Notes under the pieces: generated by a model
What the model was told of the DNA's origin: nothing
The model's input: the letters and a program-made list of their open reading frames with translations, nothing else
Database searches by the model: none
Assembly (NCBI RefSeq): GCF_003287735.1
Contig: NZ_NSCM01000043.1
Span: 1 to 43,421 of the forward strand
Direction: 5' to 3'
Origin: Photorhabdus bodei
GTDB lineage: Bacteria; Pseudomonadota; Gammaproteobacteria; Enterobacterales; Enterobacteriaceae
DNA length: 43,421 nucleotides
Made by a program: the position numbers and the translations under genes
In this document: positions 16,314-28,300 of the stretch, piece after piece
Layout of the letters: each line of letters opens with the position of its first letter
Position numbering within the stretch: the first letter of the stretch is position 1

Positions 16314-19300
16314 ATGAAAGATAGTATCGCTCAAGCAGGAAGTGATTTTAAAGCTGAACTCCTCTCTCAGACGTCAGAAAATATAACCAACGTAAATGAC
16401 ACTTTACCACCGACTCAAAATGTAAAGAATATTCCCCAGACGTTGACATCCAGTGAATCATTTTGGTGCGAACGTCTTGCTGCTTTGCAACCCCTCCAAT
16501 TACCTTTTGAAACCGCCGGAGAGCAAGTAGAACCCAGTTGGGTAATAAGCGACTGGCAGCTCCCGTTGCCAAAAAACGGTGAAGAGGAACCATTACAAAC
16601 ATTGTTGCAGGCATTCGTTATCTACCTTGCGCGTTTGACTCAGCAGACGGTATTCCAAATCGGTTGGTACGTGGATGGGGTGGACGATAAGTCGGCAGAT
16701 TTGGCACCAGTGGTGCCAATGGTCGTTGAGATGGAGTTTGATAAGCCCTGGCATGTGGTAGCGAATTGGCTGGATGGCGAGTTGGCCCGGTTGGCCCGGC
16801 ACCGCACATTTAGTCGAGATCTCCTCGCGCGCGCTCCTTCATTGTGGGCTATTCCGGCGTTGACAAACCACCGGCCGTGGCGAATTGCCATTGCTGTCAT
16901 AGCGGAGGATAGACCGTGTGATCAGACGGTGCCGGGAGAATTGCTGACGCTCCAAATCAATGTGCAGGGCGGTTTTCGCTGGATTTACGATGAAAATCGC
17001 CTGAGCACGGAAGTGATTCTGCGCATGGGTGAACATTTACAGATGCTGGCAGCGTCAAAAAGGCAGGGAGAGGAAGTTCCTATTTGGCAGCTTAATGTGT
17101 TGTCTGAGGCTGAACGTACCTTGCTATTGGAAACCTGGAACGCCACGGAAACCCCTTATCCTGACCCGGTATGTATTCATCAATTGTTTGAACAACAGGC
17201 AGAGCAAGCCCCGTACGCCACGGCGTTGGAATACCAAGGACAGACCCTCAGTTATGCGGAATTGAATACTCATGCTAACCGGCTGGCTCATCAATTGATT
17301 GCGCTGGGCGTCACACCAGACCGGCGGGTCGCGATTTGTGTGGAACGTTCCCCGATGATGGTGGTGTCATTGCTGGCCGTGCTGAAAGCCGGTGGGGCTT
17401 ATGTGCCGTTGGATTCAACTTATCCGCGGGAACGTCTGGCATATATCCTGAGCGATAGTGCGCCGTCAGTGGTGCTGGTTGATAAAGCTGGCCGGGCGGC
17501 GCTGGGCGAACAGGCGCTGGTAGGAGTGACGGTACTTGATCCGAGTATCCAACTTGACCAGCCCGACAGCAACCCGCAGATCCCGGCGTTGACGCCACAG
17601 CATTTGGCTTATGTGATTTACACCTCCGGCTCCACCGGGCAGCCGAAAGGGGTGATGGTGGAACATCAGGCGATTTACCAACGTTATCTGGGTTTTAATG
17701 ACACCTATGCGGTCACCGCACAAGACCGGCTATTGCAATTTGCCGCGTTTGCGTTTGATGTTTCAGTGGAAGATTTCTTCTCGTCATTATGCAACGGAGC
17801 CACACTGGTTATCCGGGATGATAGCTGGCTGGCTTCGATACCCGAATTTGTTGCCTTAACCCGACAATATCGTATTACGGTGATGTCACTGCCGACTTTA
17901 TTCTGGTCTGAATTGGCGGCCAGAGATAATGGATTACCGCTGCCGGATTGTCTCCGGCTCATCATCATTGGGGGTGAGGCGGTGAAAAAGAGCGCCATTC
18001 AGGCGTGGTTTAGACAGACGGGCCACCGGCCTCGGCTATTGAATGGTTATGGCCCGACGGAAAACACCGTGACGGTGACCTATAAGGAGGTGTTATCCCC
18101 GGAAGATGCCCGTTCTATCGGACGACCGGCTAAAAATGCCCGTATCTACCTGTTGGACAAATATGGCGAATTGGTCCCCGCAGGTTGTGTAGGTGAGATG
18201 TATATTGGTGGCGTGGGGGTGGCACGAGGTTATATCAACCGGCCGGCGTTGAGCGTAGAACGTTTTATGTTGGATACTTTTAGTCCGGTATCCGGCGAAC
18301 GGATGTATCGCTCTGGGGATTTGGCCCGCTACCTGCCGGACGGTGACCTCGAATTCTTGGGCCGTAACGATGAGCAGGTTAAAATTCGCGGTTTTCGAAT
18401 TGAACTGGGGGAAATTGAAACCCGATTGACGGAACACCCGGCGGTACAAGAGGCAGCGGTACTGGCATTGGATGGCGATCAGGGCAAACGGCTGGTGGCT
18501 TATGTGGAGGCGAAAGCGAATGAGAGATTGGCTGCTGATTTGCGTGAATACCTGAGTGCCATTTTGCCTGACTATATGGTGCCGGTGGCCTTTGTGCGTC
18601 TGGATAGCTTCCCGCAGACCCCGAGTGGCAAGTTAGATCGCCGGGCGTTGCCTGCGCCAGGGGAAGACGATTTTGCCCGTCAGATTTATGAAGCCCCACA
18701 AGGGAAGGCTGAGATCACTCTGGCGGACATCTGGCGTGAGTTATTGGGTATTGAACAAATAAGCCGACATGACAGTTTCTTTGCGTTGGGCGGTCATTCC
18801 CTACTCGGCGTGCAGATGATTGAGCGCCTGCGCCACCTGGGGTTAACACTGACGGCGCGTGATCTGTTCCAGTCTCCGGTGCTGTCAGTGTTGGCCCAAG
18901 CGTTGGGACAACATCAGGCTGTGATAGTCCCGCCTAACGTCATCACGCCGACAACTACTGCGCTGACGCCGGAGATGTTGCCGCTGATTGATTTGAGTCA
19001 GACTGACATTGACCGTATCGTCGAGCAAGTGCCGGGCGGGATAACCAATATTCAGGATATCTATGCGTTGTCGCCGTTGCAGGACGGTATCTTGTTCCAC
19101 CACCTGTTGGAACAGGCAGGTGACCCCTATCTGGTGCTCTATCCGGTGGCCTTTGCTAACCGCTCTTTACTGGAGCGTTATCTGGCGGCGGTACAACAGA
19201 CGGTTGATCGCCATGATATCTTGCGGACGGCGTTTATTTGGCAAGGATTATCAGTTCCGGCGCAGGTGGTCTGGCGTCAAGCACGGTTGCCCGTGACAGA

Positions 19301-22300
19301 ACTGACGCTGGATCCGGCTGACGGTCCAGTCATTGATCAGTTAACTCGGCGTTTTGATCCCATTCAATATCGTCTTGACTTGAGTCAAGCGCCGCTACTG
19401 CATTTTGTTATCGCTCAGGAAGCCGATGGCCGCTGGTTCTTACTGGAATTGCAGCATCATTTGATTGGCGACCATGAAACGATGGAAGTGATGCACCGTG
19501 AAGTGCAGGCCTATTTTACCGGACAGGGGGAGCATCTGCCTGCGCCGGTGCCGTTCCGTAATCTGGTGGCTGAGGCCCGGTTGGGAGTGAGTCAGGAAGC
19601 GCATACCCGTTTCTTCACCGACATGTTGGCGGCAGTGGATGAACCAACGTTGCCGTTCGGGTTAACGGGCGTGCATCGTGATGGATCTCAGAAGACGGAA
19701 TCCCACCGGATGTTGGTTCCTGAGCTAAATGACCGTCTGCGCAGTCAGGCCCGGCGTTTGGGCGTCAGTCTGGCGGCGTTGTGTCATCTGGCTTGGGCAC
19801 AAGTGTTATCGCGTACCAGCGGACAGGAGAAAGTGGTGTTTGGTACCGTCCTATTTGGGCGCATGGCCGTGGGGGAAGGAATGGGGTTGTTTATCAATAC
19901 CCTACCGCTGCGGCTGGATATCGATGAGACCCCGGTACGGGACAGTGTGCGGGAGGCGCATCTGCGGCTGGCTGAATTGTTGGAACATGAGCATGCTCCG
20001 TTGGCGCTGGCTCAACGATGCAGTGGGGTTGATAGCGGTACGCCGCTCTTTAGTGCCCTGTTGAACTATCGCCATAATGAGCAGCCAGATCCTTTGAATG
20101 AAACAATGGCCGGAATTGAATTCCTGGGCGAACAAGAGCGAACTAACTATCCGTTTGTGCTGTCGGTAGAGGACGGTGGCTCTACGCTGGGTCTGACCGC
20201 TCAAGTCGTGCGGCCGTTTGATCCGGAAAGCCTATGCGGTTATATGCAACAGGCACTGGAGAGTCTGGTGGAAGCGCTGGAGCAAACCCCGGAAATGCCC
20301 GTTCGGGTATTGGAGATCCTGCCGGAAGCGGAGCGTACTTTGTTGCTGGAAACCTGGAACGCGACGGAGACCGTCTACCCAGATCAGTTATGTGTCCATC
20401 AGTTGTTTGAACAGCAGGTGGAGAAAACTCCAGCGGCGACAGCGCTGATCGCAGGAGATAAAACGCTAAGCTATACGGAACTGAATACCCGTGCTAACCG
20501 GCTGGCTCATCAGTTAATCGAACAAGGAGCTTGTTCCGGTGATCATATTGCGCTTCTGCTAGAACGATCGATAGAACTGGTGGTGGCCCAGTTGGCCATT
20601 CTTAAAGTCGGTGCCGTTTACGTACCGGTTGATCCCAGTATGCCGGATGAGCGGAAAAACTGGCTGATAAGTGATTGTTCCGCCCGGTTACTGCTCACCG
20701 ATACACAGGCTGATATTCCGGCGAACCTGACTGTTCCGCTGTTGCGTCTCTCGGATGAATCAGACACGGACGGAAGAGAGGAAGAGTGCCTCAACCCTGG
20801 TTTGCCGTGTTCCAGTACCGAGTTAGCGTATATCATGTACACCTCCGGTTCTACCGGTACACCCAAAGGGGTCTTGGTACCGCATCGTGCGGTGGTCCGA
20901 CTGGTCATCAATAATGACTATGCTGAAATCGGACCGGATGACCGAGTTGCCTTTACGGCTAATCCGGCTTTCGATGCTAGTACGTTTGAAGTCTGGGCAC
21001 CGTTGCTCAGCGGCGGGGCGTTAGTGGTTATTGACCGCGCCACGTTATTAACACCACAGGAGTTAGTACCGGTTTTACAGGCTCACCACATCACAGTGCT
21101 GTGGCTAACTATCGGGTTGTTTAACCGACTGGCGGCAGAGTTATCTCCGGTTCTGCCGCAGATAAAGATTCTGATTTTCGGGGGAGATATACCCGATTTA
21201 CAGGTGATTGCTCAGGTTCTAAATAATCGCCCGCCACAACAACTCTTGCAGGCTTATGGTCCCAGTGAGGGAACCACTTTTACCACTATGTATCCTATCG
21301 TGGCATTAACGCAGGGAGTGACTCGTATCCCCATTGGCCGACCGATAGCCAATACACGTATTTATCTGCTGGATGCTTACGGTCAGCCGGTGCCGACAGG
21401 TGCGATCGGTGAGATTTATGTGGGGGGAGATGGGGTTGCTTGCGGCTATCTTAATCGCCCTGACCAGACTGCGGAACGTTTCCTGACAGATCCATTTAGT
21501 GATCAACCGGATGCGCGTATGTACCGGACCGGGGATTTAGCCCGTTATCTGCCGGACGGTAATCTGGAATTTCTGGGCCGCAATGACCAACAGGTTAAAA
21601 TCCGCGGCTTCCGCATTGAACCGGGAGAAATTGAGACGCGTCTGGTGGAGCATCCGGCGGTGCGTGAGGCGGCTGTGTTGGCGCTGGGTGATGGGTCGGA
21701 CAAACGGCTGGTGGCCTATGTGGCGGCGGAAGCCCATGAGGGGCTGGCGATTACTCTGCGTGATCACCTGAGTGCTATTTTACCTGATTATATGGTGCCG
21801 TCAGCTTTTGTGCGTCTGGATGCTTTCCCGTTAACCCCGAACGGTAAGCTGGATCGCCGGGCGTTACCGGCACCGGACGAAGAGGCGTTTGCCCGTCAGG
21901 TTTATGTTGCGCCACAAGGCGAAACGGAAATTGCGCTGGCAGCGATTTGGCGTGAATTACTGGGGATCGAACAAGTCAGCCGGTATGACAGCTTTTTTGC
22001 GTTGGGCGGCCACTCGTTGCTGGCTGTGCGGATGGTTGAACACTTGCGTCACCTGGGGTTGACGCTGGCAGTGCGTGACCTGTTCCAGTCGCCAGTGTTG
22101 TTTGAATTGGCGCGAACATTGGGGCAGCACCCGGTTATGGTGGTGCCATCGAATGTGATTACGTCAGCGACGACGAAAATCACCCCGGAAATGTTGCCGC
22201 TGATTGATCTGACTCAGGCTGAGATTGATCGTATCGTCGGGCAGGTACCGGGTGGGATGACTAATATTCAGGATATCTATGCCCTGTCACCGTTGCAGGA

Positions 22301-25300
22301 CGGTATTTTGTTCCACCATTTATTGGCAAACGAAGGTGATCCGTATCTGGTGGTCAGTCAAATGGCTTTTGCTGACCGGTCTCTGCTAGATCGTTATTTG
22401 GCGGCAGTGCAACAGGTGATTGATCGCCACGATATTCTGCGCACTGCCTTTATCTGGCAAGGGTTGTCAGTGCCGGCACAGGTAGTCTGGCGTCAAACGT
22501 CCTTATTAGTGACTGAATTGACGCTGGACCCGGTTGATGGGCCGGTTAGCGATCAACTGGCTCGACGTTTTGATCCCCGTCATAATCGTCTCGATTTGGG
22601 TCAGGCACCGCTGTTACGTTTTGTGGTGGCGCAGGAGACCGATGGCCGCTGGTTCTTACTGGAATTGCAACATCACCTGATTGGTGACCATACCACAATG
22701 AAAGTGATGAACCGTGAAGTGCGGGCGTACCTTGCCGGGCAAGGGAATAGCCTGCCTGACCCGGCTCCTTTCCGCAATTTGGTGGCTCAAGCCCGGCTAG
22801 GGGTGAGTCAGGAAGCGCATATCCGCTTCTTTACTGACATGTTGGCGGAGGTGGATGAGCCTACGCTGCCGTTCGGGCTGGCGGATGTGCATCGTGATGG
22901 CTCTCAGGAGATAGCATCCCATCGGCTGCTGACGGCCAGCTTGAATGACCGCCTGCGTAGCCAAGCCCGACGTTTGGGGGTCAGTCTGGCGGCGTTGTGT
23001 CATTTGGCTTGGGCACAGGTACTGTCGTGTACCAGTGGTCAGGAGAAAGTGGTGTTTGGCACCGTGCTGTTTGGGCGCATGACTGCGGGAGAAGGGGCTG
23101 ACAATGGTATGGGGCTGTTTATCAATACCCTGCCGTTACGGCTGGATATGGATGATACGCCGGTACGCGATAGTGTACAGGCCGTACATACCCGGCTGGC
23201 GGGATTATTGGAACATGAGCATGCTTCACTGGCGTTGGCTCAGAGATGCAGCAGGGTTGCCAGCGGTACGCCACTTTTTAGTGCCTTAATGAACTACCGA
23301 CATAATGATCAGCTTGATCCTTTGGATGAAACGATAGAGGGGATTGAATTCCTGGGCGAACAGGAGAGCACTAACTATCCCTTTGGCATGTCGGTGGAGG
23401 ACGATGGCGCCACGTTGGGGCTGATCGCTCATGTGGTGCAACCGTTTGATCCGGAAAGTTTGTGCAGTTATATGCAGCAGGCGCTGGAGAGTTTGGTAGA
23501 GGCTCTTGAGCAGGCTCCAGAGGTACCGGTACGAACACTGAACATCCTGCCTGAAACGGAACTCACGTTGTTACTGGAAACCTGGAACGCCACGGAGAAT
23601 CCGTATCCTGACGCGTTATGTATTCATCAGTTGTTTGAACAACAGGTGGAGAAAACCCCTGATGCGACGGCGCTGGTGTATCAAGAGCAGACGCTGAGTT
23701 ATGCCGAATTAAATGCCTGCGCCAATCGCCTTGCCCATCAACTGATTGCGTTTGGCGTAACACCGGATCAGCCGGTAGCAATTTGCGTGGCTCGCTCCCC
23801 GACTATGGTGGTGGCATTGTTGGCGGTACTGAAAGCGGGTGGGGCCTATGTGCCGCTGGATCCAACTTACCCGGCGGAGCGTCTGACGTATATCTTGAAT
23901 GACACGGCCCCATCAGTGGTATTAGCGGATGCGACCGGACAGGCCACGCTGGGTGACGAAGCGCTGGCTGGGCTGACGGTAATTGACCCGAATATCCAGC
24001 CTGACCAACCGGACAGCAATCCATTAGTGACGGCATTAACGCCACAGCATCTGGCCTATGTGATTTACACCTCCGGTTCCACCGGGCAGCCGAAAGGAGT
24101 GATGGTAGAACATCAGGCGGTGTATCAACGTTATCTGGGTGTTAATGAACTCTATGCCGTCACCGAGCAAGACCGGGTGTTGCAATTTGCCGCTTTTGCG
24201 TTTGATGTTTCAGTGGAAGAGTGCTTCTCGTCATTATGCAACGGAGCCACGCTGGTAATTCGTGATGATAGCTGGCTGGCTTCAATGGCGGAATTTATTG
24301 CCTTAGCCCGGCAAAACCGTATCACGGTGATGTTTCTGCCGACTTTGTTCTGGTCTGAACTGGCGGCCAGAGATAACGGGTTGCCGTTGCCGGATGGTCT
24401 CAGGCTGATCATCATTGGCAGTGAGGCGGTCAAAAAGAGCGCCATTCAGGATTGGTTTAAACAGGAAACCTACCAACTCCGGCTATTGAACGCTTATGGC
24501 CCGACGGAAAATACCGTGACGGCGACCTGTAAAGAAATATTATCCCCGGTAGACGATCGTTCTATCGGTCGGCCGATTAGGAATACTCGTGTCTATTTAC
24601 TGGATAGAAACAGGCAACCTGTGCCATTGGGCTGCGTTGGAGAAATATATATTGGTGGCGTGGGGGTGGCACGGGGTTATCTGAACCGGCTGGCATTGAG
24701 CGAGGAACGTTTTATATCGGACCCCTTTAATCCGATGTCCGATGCGCGGATGTATCGTACCGGAGATTTGGCCCGCTACCTGCCGGACGGTGAATTGGAA
24801 TTCCTGGGGCGTAACGACCAACAGGTTAAAATTCGCGGCTTCCGGGTTGAGCTAGGGGAAATTGAAGCCCGGCTGGTGGAACACCCGGCGGTGCAAGAGG
24901 CGGCGGTGCTGGTGCTGGATGACGGGCAAAACAAACGGCTGGTCGCCTATGTGGCGGCGGAAGCGAATGAGGGTTTGGCTGCCCGTTTGCGTGAACACCT
25001 GAGTGCGGTTTTACCTGACTATATGATACCGGCGGCCTTTGTACGTCTGGATAGCTTCCCGCAGACGCCGAATGGCAAGCTGGATCGCCGAGCATTGCCG
25101 GCACCGGGGGAAGCGGCGTTTGCCCGTCAGGTTTATGAAGCCCCGCAAGGGAAGATAGAAACGATGCTAGCGGCTGTCTGGTGTGAATTATTGGGCGTTG
25201 AGCAGATTAGTCGATATGACAGCTTCTTTGCGTTGGGCGGCCATTCACTGCTCGCCGTGCGCATGATTGAACGATTGCGGCGTATCGGTCTGGGGATATC

Positions 25301-28300
25301 GGTACAAACGCTATTTCAACATCCAACACTCTGTGTTCTGGCGCAGTCTCTGGTTCAGCATGATGAAATCCAGGTGCCTGACAACGGTATTACACCGGAT
25401 ACGACGGTACTGACACCGGCGATGTTGCCGCTGATCGATTTAACTCAGGCTGACATTGACCGCATTGTCGGACAGATACCGGGCGGGATGGCGAATATTC
25501 AGGATATCTATGCGCTGTCGCCGTTGCAGGATGGCATTTTGTTCCACCATCTGCTGGAAAATGAAGGTGATACCTATCTGTTAGTCAGCCAGATGGTTTT
25601 TGCTGACCGGGCGCTGTTGGATCGTTATTTGATGGCGATTCAACGGATAATTGATCGGCACGATATCCTGCGTACCGCTTTTATTTGGCAAGGATTGTCA
25701 GTGCCGACGCAGGTGGTCTGGCGTCAGGCCCCATTATCAGTGACGGAACTGACACTGAACCCGGCTGACGGCTCAGTCAGTGACCAGTTAACCCGGCGTT
25801 TTGATCCCGCTCACTATCGTCTTGACCTGAGTCAAGCCCCATTATTGCGTTTTGTTATCGCGCAGGAAACGGATGGTCGTTGGTTGTTACTGGAATTACA
25901 TCATCACTTGATCGGTGACCATGAAACGATGGAAGTGATGCACCGCGAAGTTCAGGCGTATCTGACGGGTGAGGAGGAGAGTTTACCGGTGCCGGTTCCT
26001 TTCCGCAATTTGGTGGCTCAGGCCCGGTTGGGTGTCAGTCAGGAAGAGCATACCCGCTTCTTTACCGAGATGCTGGCGGAGGTGGATGAACCTACGTTGC
26101 CGTTTGGATTGACGGAGGTACATCGTGACGGTTCGCAGGTGACGGAATTCCACCGAATGTTGGTTCCTGAGCTAAATGACCGTCTGCGCAGTCAAGCCCG
26201 ACGTTTGGGTGTCAGTCTGGCGGCGCTGTGTCATCTGGCTTGGGCACAGGTGTTGTCTTGTACCAGCGGTCAGCAGAGTGTCGTGTTTGGTACGGTACTG
26301 TTTGGGCGTATGCAGGCGGGGGACGGTGCTGACAATGGCATGGGATTGTTTATCAATACTTTGCCGTTGCGGCTGGATATCGATGAGACTCCGGTACGGG
26401 ACAGCGTGCAGGCCGCCCATACCCGACTCGCCGGATTATTGGCGCATGAGCATGCTTCATTGGCACTGGCTCAGCGTTGCAGTAGGGTTGCCAGCGGTAC
26501 GCCACTCTTTAGTGCGCTGTTGAATTATCGGCATAATGCTTTGCCGGCAACGTCGGATGAACTGATCAGTGGTATTGAATTTCTTGGTGGACAGGAGCGA
26601 ACCAACTACCCATTTGTGCTGTCGGTGGAGGATTTTGGTGAATCTCTGGGGCTGACGGCTCAGGTAGTACAACCGTTTGATCCGGAAAGCCTATGCGGTT
26701 ATATGCAACAGGCGCTGGAGAGTCTGGTAGAAGCTTTGGAGCAAGCGCCGGAGACACCGATACGGGGGTTGAACATCCTGCCTGAAACGGAACGCAGGTT
26801 GTTGCTGGAAACTTGGAACGCCACGGAAACCGTCTATCCTGATGCGTTATGTATTCATCAATTGTTTGAGCAGCAAGTGGAGAAAACCCCAGAGGCGACG
26901 GCGCTGATAGCGGGCGATAAAACCCTAAGCTATACGGAACTGAATACCTGTGCTAACCGATTGGTTTATCAGCTAATCGAACAGGGGATTCGTCCGGATG
27001 ACCATATTGCGCTCCTGTTAGAACGTTCGATAGAACTGGTGGTGGCCCAATTGGCTATTCTCAAAGCCGGCGCTGTTTACGTGCCGGTTGATCCCAGTAT
27101 GCCGGATGAGCGGAAACATTGGCTGATAAGTGATTGTTCCGCCCGGTTGCTGCTCACTGATACACGGGCTGATATTCCGGCTAACTTGACTATTCCGCTG
27201 TTGCGTCTCTCGGATAAGAAAAGTGCGAACAGAGAGCAAGATCATGTCAACCCTGATTTGCCGCGTTCCAGCGCCGAATTAGCGTATATTATGTACACCT
27301 CCGGCTCTACCGGCACCCCAAAAGGGGTTTTGGTACAGCATCGTGCTATGGTCCGGCTGGTCATCAATAATGGCTATGCCAACATCGGACCGGAGGATCG
27401 GGTTGCCTTTACAGCTAATCCAGCTTTCGATGCCAGCACGTTTGAAGTTTGGGCACCGTTGCTTAATGGTGGTGCTTTAGTGGTTATCGACCGCGCCACC
27501 TTATTGACACCGCAGGAGTTAGTGCTGACTTTACAGGAGCACCGCATCACAGTTCTGTGGCTGACTATCGGGTTGTTTAACCGGCTGGCGGCAGAGTTAT
27601 CTCCCATTCTTCCGCAAATTAAAATTCTGATTTTCGGGGGAGATATACCCGATTTACAGGTGATTGCTCAGGTTCTGGATAATCGTCCACCACAACAACT
27701 CTTGCAAGCCTATGGTCCGAGTGAAGGCACCACCTTTACCACCATGTATCCTATCGAGGTGTTACCGCAAGGAGCGAGCCGGATACCTATAGGTCGGCCA
27801 ATAGCGAATACGCGTGTTTATCTGCTGGATGCTTACGGTCAGCCGGTACCGCCAGGTGTGATCGGTGAGATTTATGTCGGTGGTGATGGGGTCGCCCAAG
27901 GTTATCTCAATCGTCCTGAGTTAACCGCCGAACGTTTTCTTGTCGATCCGTTCAGTGATAACCCGGATGCCCGCATGTACCGCACCGGGGATTTGGCTCG
28001 CTATTTGCCGGACGGTAATCTGGAGTTCATGGGCCGTAATGACCAGCAGGTTAAAATCCGGGGCTTCCGAATTGAACCGGGGGAAATTGAGGCGCGTTTA
28101 GTAGAGCACCCGGCGGTGCGTGAAGCGGCTGTGTTGGCGTTAGGTGATGGACCCGACAAACGGCTGGTGGCTTATGTGGTGGTACTCGCGGATGACGGGC
28201 TGGTGAATAGCTTGCGTACTCACCTGAGTAAAATTCTGCCTGATTATATGGTGCCGTCAGCCTTTGTGCGTCTGGATGCGTTTCCGTTGACGCCGAACGG

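Noticed and set aside
19440..19480. HHLIGDH as an inactivated condensation motif
   Set aside because: The same form occurs in all six E/C domains across two genes, and the key second His and Asp are kept, so it is a subtype trait, not damage.
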